Positions 1 to 9,309 of a stretch of 64,000 bases of DNA are shown in pieces. The notes beneath the pieces are model-generated. The model ran no database searches. It was given only the letters and a program-made list of their open reading frames with translations, and was not told where the DNA came from. Origin of the DNA: Micromonospora sp. CP22. GTDB taxonomy: Bacteria > Actinomycetota > Actinomycetes > Mycobacteriales > Micromonosporaceae. Made by a program: the position numbers and the translations under genes. The stretch is taken from the NCBI RefSeq assembly GCF_009712475.1, contig NZ_VCJO01000003.1, forward strand, positions 308,906 through 372,905, written 5' to 3'. How positions within the stretch are numbered: position 1 is the first letter of the stretch; the number at the start of each line of letters is the position of its first letter.

Positions 1-680
1 ACCCGGGGACGCGGGCGCAGCGCGACCCGCTCGGCCACCAGGGCGGCGGCGAAGAGGGCACCGGAGAGGGTCTGCGCGATCACGTTCGCCACCGCCGAGC
101 CGATCAGCCCCATGCCGACCGGGTAGACCAGCACCGGACAGAGCACCGCGGAGAGCAGGTTGGGGCCGACGACGAAGAGCAGCGGTCGGCGGGTGTCCTG
201 CACACCCCGTAGCCAGCCGTTCCCGGCGGCGGCGAGCAGTAGCCCGGGGGCACCGAAGGCGGCGACCCGCAGCCAATCGGCAGCGGCGACGCCGACCTCG
301 CCACCGCCGGCCAGGGCACCCGCCAGGGCGCCGCCACCGAACTGCATGCCGATGACGACCGCCAGTCCCACGCCAAGGGCCGTCCAGGACGCCTGGACGC
401 CCTCGGCCACTGCGGCGGCGCGGTCGCCGGCACCGAACCGGCGGGCGGCGCGGCCGGTCGTGCCGTACGCGACCACGGTGCCCAGCCAGGCGGTGAGGGT
501 CATAACGGTCCCGCCGACCGCCACCGCTGCCAGCGGCACCCGGCCCAGATGGCCGACGACCGCGGTGTCGACGAGCACGTAGAGGGGTTCGGCGGCGAGT
601 ACCACGAGGGCCGGCAGGGCGAGCGCGGCGATCCGCCGCGGCGACGCGACCCGGTCGGTGGCGAGGGTGGACTGACTCAT
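1..680 (-). CDS. dinF: MATE-family efflux transporter, DinF-like (3' end outside window)
   Basis: This is an integral membrane drug/cation antiporter of the MATE family, acting in the cytoplasmic membrane. The ATG at 678-680 opens MSQSTLATDRVASPRRIAAL and about 226 residues are visible before the gene leaves the window. The opening helix LALPALVVLAAEPLYVLVDT followed by AVVGHLGRVPLAAVAVGG is the typical first-helix MATE pattern, and several further hydrophobic segments follow. It lies downstream of rbfA-nrnA on the same strand. From memory, Mycobacterium tuberculosis has dinF in the same position after infB-rbfA-nrnA, which supports the DinF name. Substrate is not deducible. Confidence 0.88.
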   Translation of the reverse strand, partial: MSQSTLATDRVASPRRIAALALPALVVLAAEPLYVLVDTAVVGHLGRVPLAAVAVGGTVMTLTAWLGTVVAYGTTGRAARRFGAGDRAAAVAEGVQASWTALGVGLAVVIGMQFGGGALAGALAGGGEVGVAAADWLRVAAFGAPGLLLAAAGNGWLRGVQDTRRPLLFVVGPNLLSAVLCPVLVYPVGMGLIGSAVANVIAQTLSGALFAAALVAERVALRPRPR

Positions 681-861
681 CACCGCAGATCGTGGCACGG
701 GAGAAGTAAGGGTCGCAATCTTGCCCGCCACTTACTCGGGCGAGCGCTCCCCGGCTACCGTGCGGGCTGGACCGGGCCCGCCCGGCGACATGGGCGGACG
801 GCCGGACCGAAGGTGACGCGGTACGCGTCGACGACGGAACGTCACCACCGGTCGAGAACGG

Positions 862-954
862 TCACTGACGGGTGTCCATGGAGGTCTGAAGGGCGCGGCG
901 AGCCTGCTCACGGGCCTCGTCGGTGGTGTCGGGCTTGTTGGGCTTGGCGGCCAT
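862..954 (-). CDS. 30-residue hydrophilic small protein
   Basis: The frame runs from ATG at 952-954 to TGA at 862-864 and reads MAAKPNKPDTTDEAREQARR then ALQTSMDTRQ. A strong ribosome-binding site GGAAGG lies 7 bases before the ATG. The peptide is charged, has no membrane segment, and its centre (EAREQARRALQ) should form an amphipathic helix. It is much shorter than usual annotation cut-offs. I believe similar short proteins occur in related actinomycetes but cannot verify this. No function can be assigned. Confidence 0.6.
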   Translation of the reverse strand: MAAKPNKPDTTDEAREQARRALQTSMDTRQ

Positions 955-1220
955 GATGGGTCCTTCCAGGGCACGCGTCACCGGGCGCGGCGGCGCGTCG
1001 TGGGCGGTGCGAGGACTGTCGCCCCGCGAGCCGACTCCGGGGTCGCCGGAGCGGCGAGAGGGCGGCCTGGTGGCCCGGGTCGGTCGACCCTGGAACGAGG
1101 CGGCACCGGGTATGGCTCCGCCCCTGACCTGCGCCGAAGCGGCGCCGACCGTTTCCCAAGTTATCGTTCAGGTCCACATGGTGCGCGCTGTTCCCGCGAT
1201 CTGGACAAGTCGGCTCGCCG

Positions 1221-1433
1221 TCACCTCGCCAGGAAATGCCAGCCGATCCACCACCAGAAACCGAACAGACCGATCCTGCCCACCGGCACCGGACCCACCT
1301 CGTACCGCATGATGTAGGCGCAGATCTCACCGAGCGTCGGAATCTTCGAGCCCTCCCGCCGGGCCAGCCACTCGACCAGCCCGAACAGCGCCAGCCCGAC
1401 CAGGAACCCGCCGATCGCCAGAGCCCGCATCAT
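1221..1433 (-). CDS. small membrane protein, DUF6186-like
   Basis: A 70-aa protein starting MMRALAIGGFLVGLALFGLV, with one N-terminal membrane helix. A conserved-looking middle (REGSKIPTLGEICAYIMRYE) is followed by a second hydrophobic stretch, GLFGFWWWIGWHFLAR. The ATG at 1431-1433 overlaps the TGA of the upstream membrane gene by 4 bp (ATGA), so the two are probably translationally coupled. An upstream in-frame start at 1466 is possible but lies inside the preceding gene. I recall this family as DUF6186, of unknown function, in actinobacteria. That name is from memory. Confidence 0.7.
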   Translation of the reverse strand: MMRALAIGGFLVGLALFGLVEWLARREGSKIPTLGEICAYIMRYEVGPVPVGRIGLFGFWWWIGWHFLAR

Positions 1434-1840
1434 CGCCGCACCAGTCCCCAGAACGCCGACAGCCACACCAGCCAGGCCGCCGAGCGGACCAGGCGGTCCT
1501 CCAGCAGCGGATCGGCCAGCCGGGAGAAGGTGGGGAAGTCGTCACCGGCCGCCGCGAAGAAGGTGGCGCCCTCGAAGATCCCGAAGACCACCACCGGCAG
1601 CGCCCACCAGATCGCGCCGGATCTCAACTGCTCGGGTGCCGGGCGAGCCTGCACCCGCTTGGTCAGACCGAGCCAGATCAGCACCCCGCCGGCACCGAAC
1701 ACGTAGACGTTGGCCTCGGTCGAGAAGGACGGGAACCGACCACCGACCAGTGAGAGGGCGACCAGCACCGGTACGCAGACAACCGGTCGCTCCCACGTGC
1801 GAGGGGCGTCAACGGTGAGATCGTGGGGCTGCTCCATCAT
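1430..1840 (-). CDS. hypothetical four-helix membrane protein
   Basis: A 136-aa protein with hydrophobic segments near residues 20-35, 45-62, 75-95 and 115-134. It ends in the positively charged tail WGLVRR. Two tandem ATG codons (1835-1840) follow the ribosome-binding site GGGGAGAATCGG. It lies about 60 bp downstream of nrnA on the same strand and overlaps the DUF6186-like gene by 4 bp. No catalytic motif is visible and I do not recognise the family. The pairing suggests the two small membrane proteins act together. Confidence 0.65.
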   Translation of the reverse strand: MMEQPHDLTVDAPRTWERPVVCVPVLVALSLVGGRFPSFSTEANVYVFGAGGVLIWLGLTKRVQARPAPEQLRSGAIWWALPVVVFGIFEGATFFAAAGDDFPTFSRLADPLLEDRLVRSAAWLVWLSAFWGLVRR

Positions 1841-1900
1841 CCGATTCTCCCCATCCTGTCCAGGTGCCGAAGCGGCGACGCCCCGGAGTTGACCCTGAAA

Positions 1901-3049
1901 TCACCCCTGCTGGTCGGCGCCACCGTCCCGGCTGCCCACCCGCAACTGCGCCCGGATCCGCTCGACCACCTCGTCAACCGTGCCACGGCCGGTGAAACCG
2001 GCGGCCAGTCGATGGCCACCGCCGCCCAGCGCGACCGCCACCCGACTCACGTCCGTCGCGCCCTTGCTGCGCAGGGACACCGCCCACACGTCCGGCGCGG
2101 TCTGCTTGATCACACAGCTCACGTCGGCCTCGGCGGTACAGCGCACCGGATCGATGAGCGCTTCCAGGACGTACGGCCGCTGCTCGTGGCGGGCCAGGTC
2201 GTCCAGGGTCGCGTACGTCCAGACGAGGCCCTGCCCACCGGCCTCCTCGGGCTCCAGCCGAGCCCGCCCGAGCACCTCGCCGAAGAGCCGCACCGCGCCG
2301 AACGGCCGGCTGTCGAACACCCGCCGCGAGATGTCCCCCGGCCGGATCCCGGTGGCCAGCAGCCGGGCCGCCATCTCGTGCACCGCCGGGGTGGTCGCGT
2401 CGAACCGGAACGAGCCGGTGTCGGTGCTCAACGCCACGTACAGGCACTCGGCGATGCCCGCGTCCAACGGTACACCGAGCCGGTCCAACAGCTGCTCGGC
2501 GACCACGGCGGTCGCCGCAGCAGCCGGGTCGACCAGGTTCACGTCACCGAAGCCGCTGTTCGAGGCGTGATGGTCGAGCACCAACGCGATGCCCTTCCCC
2601 GCCAACCGGCCAGCCAGCGCGCCGAGCCGCGACTCACTCGCCGCGTCGAAGCAGATGACCAGATCCGGCTCGGGGTCGGCCTCCGTCTCCGGCACCAGCA
2701 ACTCCAGACCGGGCAGGCCGCGCAGCGGCTCGGGCACCTCCGGCGGGCCGGGGAAGGTGGCCTGCAAACGGCCCACACCGAGCCGCCGCAGCCCGAGCGC
2801 GAAGCCGAGCATGCTGCCCAGCGCGTCCCCGTCCGGGTTGACGTGGCAGATCAGCAGCACCCGACCGTCGGCGGGCAGCCCGCGTACCGCTGCCACTGCG
2901 GCAGACCAGTCGGCCTCGGTGGGGCCGGCGGAGGCCAACGCGCCGTCGGCCGGGGCGGCGGAGGCCGCCGGAGCAGACCGATCGGAGCCGGGCTGCCGCA
3001 GCACGGCAGCCTCGGAGCCGGCACGGGCCCCACTGGAGGGAGCGGTCAC
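1901..3049 (-). CDS. nrnA: DHH-family oligoribonuclease / pAp phosphatase NrnA
   Basis: A cytoplasmic Mn-dependent phosphodiesterase of 382 aa. NrnA enzymes degrade 2-5-nt RNA oligomers and dephosphorylate 3'-phosphoadenosine 5'-phosphate; actinobacterial members can also act on cyclic dinucleotides or pApA. Motifs visible are HVNPDGDALGS (motif I), VICFDAA (motif II), LDHHASNSGFGDVN (DHH motif) and the C-terminal DHHA1 motif GGGGHRLAAG. Its GTG start at 3049 overlaps the rbfA stop by 4 bp (GTGA). The first 45 residues are Ala/Pro-rich and probably disordered. The position after rbfA is the conserved actinobacterial order. Confidence 0.93.
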   Translation of the reverse strand: MTAPSSGARAGSEAAVLRQPGSDRSAPAASAAPADGALASAGPTEADWSAAVAAVRGLPADGRVLLICHVNPDGDALGSMLGFALGLRRLGVGRLQATFPGPPEVPEPLRGLPGLELLVPETEADPEPDLVICFDAASESRLGALAGRLAGKGIALVLDHHASNSGFGDVNLVDPAAAATAVVAEQLLDRLGVPLDAGIAECLYVALSTDTGSFRFDATTPAVHEMAARLLATGIRPGDISRRVFDSRPFGAVRLFGEVLGRARLEPEEAGGQGLVWTYATLDDLARHEQRPYVLEALIDPVRCTAEADVSCVIKQTAPDVWAVSLRSKGATDVSRVAVALGGGGHRLAAGFTGRGTVDEVVERIRAQLRVGSRDGGADQQG

Positions 3050-3528
3050 CGCCGTTCCCCGCCACGGGAGTCGTCGGCGGTCTCGTCCTCGTCGGCCTCG
3101 TCGTCTTCGTCCTCGTCGAGGCGGTACGGCTGTGCCTCCCCGGCGTACTCGGCGCGGGCGGCCAGGCGCTGCACCTCAGCGTCGGCGTTGCGGGCCGCGG
3201 CGAGCAGATCGTCGATGTGCTTGACCTGGTCCTGGACGTCGTCCAGCACGAAGGTCAACGTCGGCGAGTGCCGCAGCCCGAGAGCCTTGCCGACCGTGCT
3301 GCGCAGCATCCCCTTGGCGCTGTCCAGTGCGGCTGCGGTGGCCGCCTGGGCCGCCGCGTCACCGAGCACGGTGTAGAAGACCGTGGCGTCACGCAGGTCG
3401 GCCGTGATCCGGGCGTCGGTAATGGTGATCATGCCGAGTCGAGGGTCCTTGATCTGACTCCGCACCACCGACGCGACCAGTTCGCGCACCCGCTCCGCGT
3501 GCCGGCGTACCTTGGCCGCATCCGTCAT
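3046..3528 (-). CDS. rbfA: 30S ribosome-binding factor RbfA
   Basis: A ribosome maturation factor of 160 aa that binds the 30S subunit and assists 5'-end processing of 16S rRNA during late assembly and cold adaptation. It starts MTDAAKVRRHAERVRELVAS, shows the KH-like core IKDPRLGMITITDARIT, and carries an acidic disordered tail (DEDEDDEADEDETADD). ATG at 3526-3528 is chosen because GGAGGTGGCGGAG lies directly upstream; in-frame upstream starts lack this. It overlaps nrnA by 4 bp and follows the DUF503 gene. Confidence 0.95.
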   Translation of the reverse strand: MTDAAKVRRHAERVRELVASVVRSQIKDPRLGMITITDARITADLRDATVFYTVLGDAAAQAATAAALDSAKGMLRSTVGKALGLRHSPTLTFVLDDVQDQVKHIDDLLAAARNADAEVQRLAARAEYAGEAQPYRLDEDEDDEADEDETADDSRGGERR

Positions 3529-3662
3529 CTCCGCCACCTCCACGGCGTCGCCGCTACCGACCGGAACCGGTGACGCCAGCGTCACCGGAGCCCCGACCGA
3601 CCCCAATACCCGAACCCTACCCGCGCCGTCCGCTCGGGCGTGCGGGGCGGCTGCCAACCAGC

Positions 3663-3956
3663 TCAGTCGTCGTCGCCGTACAGCCTGCGACGCACCGACA
3701 GCAGGTCGATCTCCGGACGACCCGCGACGAGCCGCTCACACGAGTCGAGCACCTCGCGGGCGTGTGCCGCCTCGGCGGCCACCACGGCCACCCCGATCTC
3801 CGCTCGCCCGTGCAGGTCCAGCGCCCCCACCTCGGCGACCGACACCTCGAATCGGCGAAGTGCCGCGACGATCGGGCGCACGTACGATCTCTTGGCCTTC
3901 AGCGACCGGGAGTCCCCCGGAAGCAGCAGGTCGAATACTGCGGTTGCGGTGTACAT
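3663..3956 (-). CDS. DUF503 family protein (YlxP-like)
   Basis: A 97-aa protein, MYTATAVFDLLLPGDSRSLK, with the family-typical phrase DSRSLKAKRSYVRPI. A ferredoxin-like beta-alpha-beta fold is expected, ending VRRRLYGDDD. Family members almost always sit between infB and rbfA, as here, and are suspected to take part in ribosome assembly or RNA binding, but the biochemical role is unknown. It is separated from infB by a 19-bp perfect palindrome. Confidence 0.88.
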   Translation of the reverse strand: MYTATAVFDLLLPGDSRSLKAKRSYVRPIVAALRRFEVSVAEVGALDLHGRAEIGVAVVAAEAAHAREVLDSCERLVAGRPEIDLLSVRRRLYGDDD

Positions 3957-3989
3957 CGTCTGCGGACACTACCCGCATCCCACCCCACA

Positions 3990-4031
3990 TGATCAAGGGG
4001 TTTACGCCGACCGGCGTAAACCCCTTGATCA
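3990..4031. repeat. 19-bp perfect palindrome with TTGATCA ends, infB/DUF503 gap
   Basis: Arms 3990-4008 (TGATCAAGGGGTTTACGCC) and 4013-4031 are perfect inverse complements around a GACC loop. It lies 17 bp after the infB stop and would form a very stable hairpin in RNA of either strand. Its TGATCAAG end is shared with palindromes at 40524-40584 and 58689-58747, so it is both a possible terminator/attenuator and a member of a dispersed family. There is no T-tract. Confidence 0.85.
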
Positions 4032-4047
4032 GTGCGTTACCGCAGGA

Positions 4048-7017
4048 TCAGGCGCGAGCCTTCTCCCGCATCTCGAAGGTCTCGATCACGTCGCCGACCT
4101 GGACGTTGTTGTAACCACCCAGGGTCAGACCGCACTCGAAGCCCTCCCGGACCTCCGTCGCGTCGTCCTTGAACCGCTTCAGCGAGCTGATCGTGAGGTT
4201 GTCCGCCACGACCGCGCCGTCGCGCAGCAGGCGCGCCTTCGCGTTCCGTCGGATGACGCCCGACCGGACGATGCAACCGGAGATGTTGCCGATCTTGGAC
4301 GAGCGGAACACGTCGCGGATCTCCGCGGTGCCGAGCTCGACCTCCTCGTACTCCGGCTTGAGCAGGCCCTTGAGCGCCGCCTCGATCTCCTCGATGGCCT
4401 GGTAGATGACGGTGTAGTACCGAATCTCCACGCCCTCGCGGTCGGCCATCTCGCGGACCTTGTTGGAGGCCCGCACGTTGAAGCCGATGATCGTGACCGG
4501 CTCGGACGACGCGCTCGCCAGCATGACGTTGCTCTCGGTGATCGCGCCGACACCCCGGTCGAGGACCTTGAGCTGGACCTCCTCGGGGATGTCGAGGTTG
4601 AACAGCGCGTCCTCCAGGGCCTCCACCGAACCGGAGACATCGCCCTTGAGGATGAGGTTGAGCGACGTCTTCTCGCCCTCCTTGAGCTGCTCCATGAGCG
4701 TCTCGAGGGTGGCCCGACCACGGGAGTTGGCGAACGCCGCCGCCCGTCGACGTGCCTGCCGCTGCTCGGCGATCTGCCGCACCGTGCGGTCGTCCGCCGC
4801 CGCGAGGAAGGTGTCGCCCGCCCCCGGCACCGCGGTCAGACCGAGAACCATGACCGGACGTGCCGGACCAGCCTCGGTGACCTGGTTGCCGTTCTCGTCG
4901 AGCATCGCCCGGACCCGGCCGTGCGCCCCACCGGCGACGATCGAGTCGCCCGCCCGCAGGGTGCCCTTCTGCACCAGCACGGTCGCCACCGCACCACGGC
5001 CCTTGTCCAGGTGCGCCTCGATGGCCACACCCTGCGCCGGCCCGTCGATCGGAGCGGTCAGCTCCAGCGACGCGTCGGCGGTGAGCAGTACCGCTTCGAG
5101 CAGGTCCTCGATGCCGATACCGGGCTTCGCGGCCACGTTGACGAACATGGTGTCGCCGCCGTACTCCTCGGCGACCAGGCCGTACTCGGTCAGCTGCTGG
5201 CGGACCTTGTCCGGGTTCGCCTCGGGCTTGTCGACCTTGTTGACCGCGACCACGATCGGCACCTCGGCCGCCTTGGCGTGGTTCAACGCCTCGATGGTCT
5301 GCGGCATGACACCGTCGTCGGCCGCGACCACCAGGATCACGATGTCCGTCACCTGGGCACCACGGGCACGCATGGCGGTGAACGCCTCGTGACCCGGGGT
5401 GTCGATGAAGGTCACCGCGCGGTCCTCGCCCTCGTGCGGCACGTGGACCTGGTAGGCACCGATGTGCTGGGTGATGCCTCCGGCCTCACCCGCGACGACG
5501 TTCGCCTTGCGGATCGCGTCGAGCAGCTTGGTCTTACCGTGGTCGACGTGACCCATGACGGTCACCACCGGGGCGCGGCTGACCAGGCGGTCCTCCGCCA
5601 CCTCGGCGTCGAGGTCGATGTTGAACTGCGCGAGCAGCTCGCGATCCTCGTCCTCCGGGCTGACGATCTGCACGTTGAAGCCCAGGTGCTCACCGAGCAG
5701 CAGCAGCGTGTCGTCCGAGCACGACTGCGTCGCGGTGACCATCTCGCCCAGGTTGAACATCTCCTGGACCAGCGAACCCGGGTTGGCGTTGATCTTGTCG
5801 GCGAAGTCCGACAGCGAGGCGCCCCGGGAGAGACGCACCGTCTGCCCCTGACCCCGGGGAGCACCCGAGCTCATGGTCGGGGCCGACAGGTTGTCGAACT
5901 CCTGTCTGCGCTGCTTCTTGGACTTGCGGCCACGGGTGGGCTTGCCGCCCGGACGCCCGAAGGCACCCGCGGCGCCACCGCCCCGGCCACGGCCGCCGCC
6001 ACCTGGGCGACCGCCGCCACCGGCCGGCGCACCCGGACGGAATCCACCGCCGCCACCGCCACCGGGGCCGCCACGGTAACCACCGCCGCCACCGCCACCG
6101 GGACCGCCACGGTAGCCACCGCCACCGCCGCCACCGGGACCGCCACGGTAGCCACCGCCACCGCCGCCCGGACGACCAGCGCCGCCACCGGCACGTCCGG
6201 CACCCGGACCGCCCGGACGACCCGGACGCTGGCTCGGCATCGAGGCCGGGCTCGGCCGCGGCGGCATGGACGCCGGGCTCGGCCGCGGCGGCATCGACGC
6301 CGGGCTGGGACGGGCACCACCACCGGCACCGGCGGCCGGTGGCCGCTGCTGCTGGCTGCCCTGAATACCGAAGGGGTTGTTACCGGCGCCCCGCGCCGGC
6401 GGGCGACCCTGCCGGCCGCCCGGCCCGGGGGTGGGACCACCGGGACGACCCGCCGCCGGAGAACCCGGACGGGGCGGCATCGTGCCGGGACCGGGTCGCG
6501 GACCCGGGCGGGCTGCGCCGTCGGCCGGGGGCTCCCGGCGGACGTTCTCCCGCTGCTGCTGGCGGGCGGCCTGCGCGGCCTTGACCGCAGCCTCCTGCTC
6601 AGCCTTCAGCGCGGCCGCACGCGCCTCCGCGGCGGCCACCTCGATGTCGTGAGCACTCGCCGGCTTGGCGACCGGGGTCGCCGCTGGCGGCGGACCGGGC
6701 ACCGGGGCCTTCGGCTTCGGCCCGGGCACCGCCGGACGCCGTGGCGGCGTCGGCTTGGCGGTGACCCGAGGCTCGCCGGGGGTCGGCGGCGGGGTCGGCG
6801 TCGCCGACGGAGCCGATGGTGCCGACGGCGCTGCCGACGGGGCACCGGAGCCACCCGAGGCGACGAAGGCGCTGCGCAGCCGTCGGGCGACTGGCGCCTC
6901 GACGGTGCTCGACGCGGACTTGACGAACTCGCCCATCTCCTTGAGCTTGGCGAGTACGGTCTTGCTTTCGACCCCGAGCTCTTTTGCAAGCTCGTGTACG
7001 CGGGCCTTACCTGCCAC
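4048..7017 (-). CDS. infB: translation initiation factor IF-2
   Basis: A 989-aa GTPase that delivers initiator fMet-tRNA to the 30S subunit and promotes subunit joining. The N-terminal IF2_N motif [20 protein letters not shown] is followed by about 380 residues of low-complexity Pro/Gly/Arg-rich sequence. The G domain then carries GHVDHGKT (G1), DTPGHEAF (G3) and [10 protein letters not shown] (G4), followed by domains II-IV. GTG at 7017 is preferred over GTG at 7029 because GAGGAG lies 4 bases before it and the protein then begins VAGKARV as in relatives. The linker holds three [17 protein letters not shown] repeats and three RPSPASMPP repeats. A hairpin (7033-7064) lies just upstream of the ribosome-binding site. 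Confidence 0.97.
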   Translation of the reverse strand: MAGKARVHELAKELGVESKTVLAKLKEMGEFVKSASSTVEAPVARRLRSAFVASGGSGAPSAAPSAPSAPSATPTPPPTPGEPRVTAKPTPPRRPAVPGPKPKAPVPGPPPAATPVAKPASAHDIEVAAAEARAAALKAEQEAAVKAAQAARQQQRENVRREPPADGAARPGPRPGPGTMPPRPGSPAAGRPGGPTPGPGGRQGRPPARGAGNNPFGIQGSQQQRPPAAGAGGGARPSPASMPPRPSPASMPPRPSPASMPSQRPGRPGGPGAGRAGGGAGRPGGGGGGYRGGPGGGGGGGYRGGPGGGGGGGYRGGPGGGGGGGFRPGAPAGGGGRPGGGGRGRGGGAAGAFGRPGGKPTRGRKSKKQRRQEFDNLSAPTMSSGAPRGQGQTVRLSRGASLSDFADKINANPGSLVQEMFNLGEMVTATQSCSDDTLLLLGEHLGFNVQIVSPEDEDRELLAQFNIDLDAEVAEDRLVSRAPVVTVMGHVDHGKTKLLDAIRKANVVAGEAGGITQHIGAYQVHVPHEGEDRAVTFIDTPGHEAFTAMRARGAQVTDIVILVVAADDGVMPQTIEALNHAKAAEVPIVVAVNKVDKPEANPDKVRQQLTEYGLVAEEYGGDTMFVNVAAKPGIGIEDLLEAVLLTADASLELTAPIDGPAQGVAIEAHLDKGRGAVATVLVQKGTLRAGDSIVAGGAHGRVRAMLDENGNQVTEAGPARPVMVLGLTAVPGAGDTFLAAADDRTVRQIAEQRQARRRAAAFANSRGRATLETLMEQLKEGEKTSLNLILKGDVSGSVEALEDALFNLDIPEEVQLKVLDRGVGAITESNVMLASASSEPVTIIGFNVRASNKVREMADREGVEIRYYTVIYQAIEEIEAALKGLLKPEYEEVELGTAEIRDVFRSSKIGNISGCIVRSGVIRRNAKARLLRDGAVVADNLTISSLKRFKDDATEVREGFECGLTLGGYNNVQVGDVIETFEMREKARA

Positions 7018-7032
7018 TGCACTCCTCACTCC

Positions 7033-7064
7033 GAGGTCGTGCGGGCAGCACCCGCAGCGACCTC
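7033..7064 (-). promoter_or_regulatory. hairpin immediately upstream of infB ribosome-binding site
   Basis: On the transcript strand GAGGTCGCTGCGGG pairs with CCCGCACGACCTC around a short TGCTG loop. The stem ends about 5 bases before the GAGGAG that precedes the infB GTG. It could act as a partial terminator after ylxR, a processing site, or a translational control element. There is no T-run. Confidence 0.5.
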
Positions 7065-7132
7065 ACTCGTGCACTTGAAGCCTGATCATTTCTGGGACTT
7101 CATCGTGTGCTCATGTCGGTCGTCCTACCTTG

Positions 7133-7441
7133 CTAGCGGCCCTCGTCCGATCGGGTGACCGGACGTGGTGGTTGACGCGTCAGGTACTCCGCGAGGGCCC
7201 CGTCATCCGGAACCCCGGCGACCCGCAGCGCGCGCCCGAAGGCACGACGCCGCACTGCCTGCGCGAAGCAGGCCGGATCCGGGTGCATGTTCGCTCCCCG
7301 ACCCGGCAGCGTGCGGGTCGGATCAGGTCGGAGGCTGAAGCCAGCCTCGTTACCGACCGCGACTATCCGCAGCAATTCACTGGCCGGTGCGCGCCGTCGA
7401 CAACCCACACAGGTGCGCTCCGGCAGCGCGCGTCGTGCCAC
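7133..7441 (-). CDS. ylxR: YlxR-family RNA-binding protein (DUF448)
   Basis: A small basic protein of about 102 aa with the family signature RTCVGCRRRAPASELLRIV near the N-terminus and a C-terminal PGRGANMHPDPACFAQAV segment. YlxR proteins sit between nusA and infB and have been described as nucleoid or RNA-associated and, in Bacillus, as affecting RNase P. GTG at 7439-7441 is my preferred start. An ATG at 7537 would give 134 aa but would overlap nusA by 80 bp and add a low-quality N-terminus. No strong Shine-Dalgarno supports either start; AGGGG lies about 14 bases before the GTG. Confidence 0.85.
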   Translation of the reverse strand: MARRALPERTCVGCRRRAPASELLRIVAVGNEAGFSLRPDPTRTLPGRGANMHPDPACFAQAVRRRAFGRALRVAGVPDDGALAEYLTRQPPRPVTRSDEGR

Positions 7442-7457
7442 TGGTGGAAGTCTACCC

Positions 7458-8501
7458 CTAGCTGCCCGACACCGCTCCGCCCGGTTCCCGGACTTGATCA
7501 GCCCCGGAACGGCCGGCGGTTTCGTTTTGTTCCGCATCGGACCGAATGTCGATTCGCCAACCGGTCAGTCGGGCGGCAAGACGGGCATTCTGCCCTTCTC
7601 GCCCGATTGCCAACGAAAGCTGGAAGTCCGGAACGGTCACCCGCGCGGCCCGGTTGGCCAGGTCGACCACCTCGACGCGCAGTGCCTTGGCCGGGGAGAG
7701 GGCGTTGCCGACGAAGGTCGCCGGATCGTCCGACCAGTCGATAATGTCGATCTTCTCGCCGTGCAGCTCGCTCATCACCGCGCGGACCCGCTGGCCCATC
7801 GGGCCGATGCAGGCGCCCTTGGCGTTGACCCCGGCGGCGGTGGAACGCACCGCGATCTTCGTACGGTGACCAGCCTCACGGGCGATCGCGCCGATCTCGA
7901 CCGTGCCGTCGGCGATCTCCGGCACCTCCAGGGCGAAGAGCTTCTTCACCAGGTTCGGGTGAGTCCGGGACAATGTGATCTGCGGCCCACGCATGCCCTT
8001 GGCCACGTGCACCACCACGCACCGGATCCGCTCACCATGGGTGTACCGCTCGCCGGGCACCTGCTCCGACTGCGGCAGGACCCCCTCCAGCTTGCCCAGG
8101 TCGACGGTGACGATGCCCTTCTCGGCCCGCGCCTCGTGCGCCTGCACCACGCCGGTGACCAGGTCACCGTCGCGGCCGACGTACTCACCGAAGTGCACCT
8201 CGTCGGTGGCCTCCCGCAACCGCTGGAGGATCACCTGCTTGGCGGTCATGGCGGCGATCCGGCCGAAGTCGTGCGGGGTGTCGTCCCACTCCCGCTCCAC
8301 GGTGCCCTCGGCGCTCAGCTCCTGGGCGTAGACAAGGGCCGCGCCGGTCTTTCGGTCGATCTCCACCCGAGCGTGCGGCTCCGCGCCCTCGGTGTGCCGG
8401 TACGCGGTCAACAGCGCGGTCTCAATCGCCGCGAGGATCGTGTCGAACGGGATCTCCCGCTCGCGCTCCAGTGCGCGCAGCGCCGCGAGGTCGATGTTCA
8501 C
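7458..8501 (-). CDS. nusA: transcription termination/antitermination factor NusA
   Basis: A 347-aa RNA polymerase-associated factor controlling pausing, termination and rRNA antitermination. It shows the N-terminal RNAP-binding domain ([20 protein letters not shown]), an S1 domain around [19 protein letters not shown], and KH domains with [15 protein letters not shown] and [19 protein letters not shown]. As in other actinobacteria it lacks the C-terminal acidic repeats of E. coli NusA. Its GTG start overlaps the rimP stop by 4 bp (GTGA). Confidence 0.97.
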   Translation of the reverse strand: MNIDLAALRALEREREIPFDTILAAIETALLTAYRHTEGAEPHARVEIDRKTGAALVYAQELSAEGTVEREWDDTPHDFGRIAAMTAKQVILQRLREATDEVHFGEYVGRDGDLVTGVVQAHEARAEKGIVTVDLGKLEGVLPQSEQVPGERYTHGERIRCVVVHVAKGMRGPQITLSRTHPNLVKKLFALEVPEIADGTVEIGAIAREAGHRTKIAVRSTAAGVNAKGACIGPMGQRVRAVMSELHGEKIDIIDWSDDPATFVGNALSPAKALRVEVVDLANRAARVTVPDFQLSLAIGREGQNARLAARLTGWRIDIRSDAEQNETAGRSGADQVREPGGAVSGS

Positions 8502-9142
8502 CTCTCCTCGTCCTCCACATCGTCATCGTCATCGTCGTCGACGTCTTCTGATTCGGCCAGTTCGTCGAGGCGGGTGAACTCGACCTGCACCCGACCCGGT
8601 CCAAGATCGGCGTAGGCCCACTCCGCGCGGTCCGCGTCGACCTCCAGCACCACCCGCTCGGCGTCGGCCTCCACCACGCGGCCGATGACCTGTCGGTCAC
8701 CCCCGGGCTGCCCGGCGGCGCCACCGCGTACGGTCACCCGGACCAGTCGCCCCACGTTGCGCCGCCAGTGCCGGGGCAGCGTCAACGGGCGGTCCACGCC
8801 CGGCGAGCTGACCTCGAGCTGGTACTCCCCCGCGAGGATGTCGCCGCCGCTCTCCTCCGCCGCGTCGAGTGCGGCCGAGATCGCCCGCGACACGTCCGCC
8901 ACCGCGTCCAGGTTGATGCCGCCGTCGGCGTCGACGATCACGCGCACCACGTGCCGGCGGCCGGCTCGGGAGACCGCGAGGTCCTCCAGGTCGTAGCCGG
9001 CGTCCTGCACCACCGGTGTGATCACCGAGCGCAGCCGTTCGCGGCGGGCGGCGAGGTCACCACGGGAGGTCTGACCCACCCGCGCGGCCTGACCACCCCG
9101 GGGTCGCCCCGTCGTCCTGGTGGCACGGCCACGCTGCGTCAT
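8498..9142 (-). CDS. rimP: ribosome maturation factor RimP
   Basis: A 214-aa cytoplasmic protein needed for 30S subunit maturation. It contains [19 protein letters not shown], the conserved [14 protein letters not shown] motif and an acidic tail ([18 protein letters not shown]). ATG at 9140-9142 is chosen for the upstream GGAAGGG. Upstream in-frame codons read into the divergent promoter region. It is first in the operon rimP-nusA-ylxR-infB. A possible -10 (TACGCT on the minus strand, 9216-9221) lies about 75 bp upstream without a clear -35. Confidence 0.94.
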   Translation of the reverse strand: MTQRGRATRTTGRPRGGQAARVGQTSRGDLAARRERLRSVITPVVQDAGYDLEDLAVSRAGRRHVVRVIVDADGGINLDAVADVSRAISAALDAAEESGGDILAGEYQLEVSSPGVDRPLTLPRHWRRNVGRLVRVTVRGGAAGQPGGDRQVIGRVVEADAERVVLEVDADRAEWAYADLGPGRVQVEFTRLDELAESEDVDDDDDDDVEDEER

Positions 9143-9309
9143 CTGAAGACCCTTCCGCTGCTCGCCGACGCCATGCCGGCACGCCACCGGTGCGGACGCG
9201 CCGGTGGCTGCGCAGAGCGTAACGCGCCGCCGGGACGACGGCCCGAGCGGCGCACCGACGCCACCGCCGGACACAGGTCACGGCGATGGTGTTGACTTGT
9301 CCGGTGGCG

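Noticed and set aside
6040..6330. Short repeats resembling an array
   Set aside because: They encode the Gly-rich and RPSPASMPP repeats of IF-2. There are no spacers of constant length, so this is not a CRISPR array.
3640..7158. 1,172-codon plus-strand open frame
   Set aside because: It is antisense to infB, ylxR and DUF503, whose families are certain. High GC leaves long stop-free shadow frames; it has no ribosome-binding site or family pattern.
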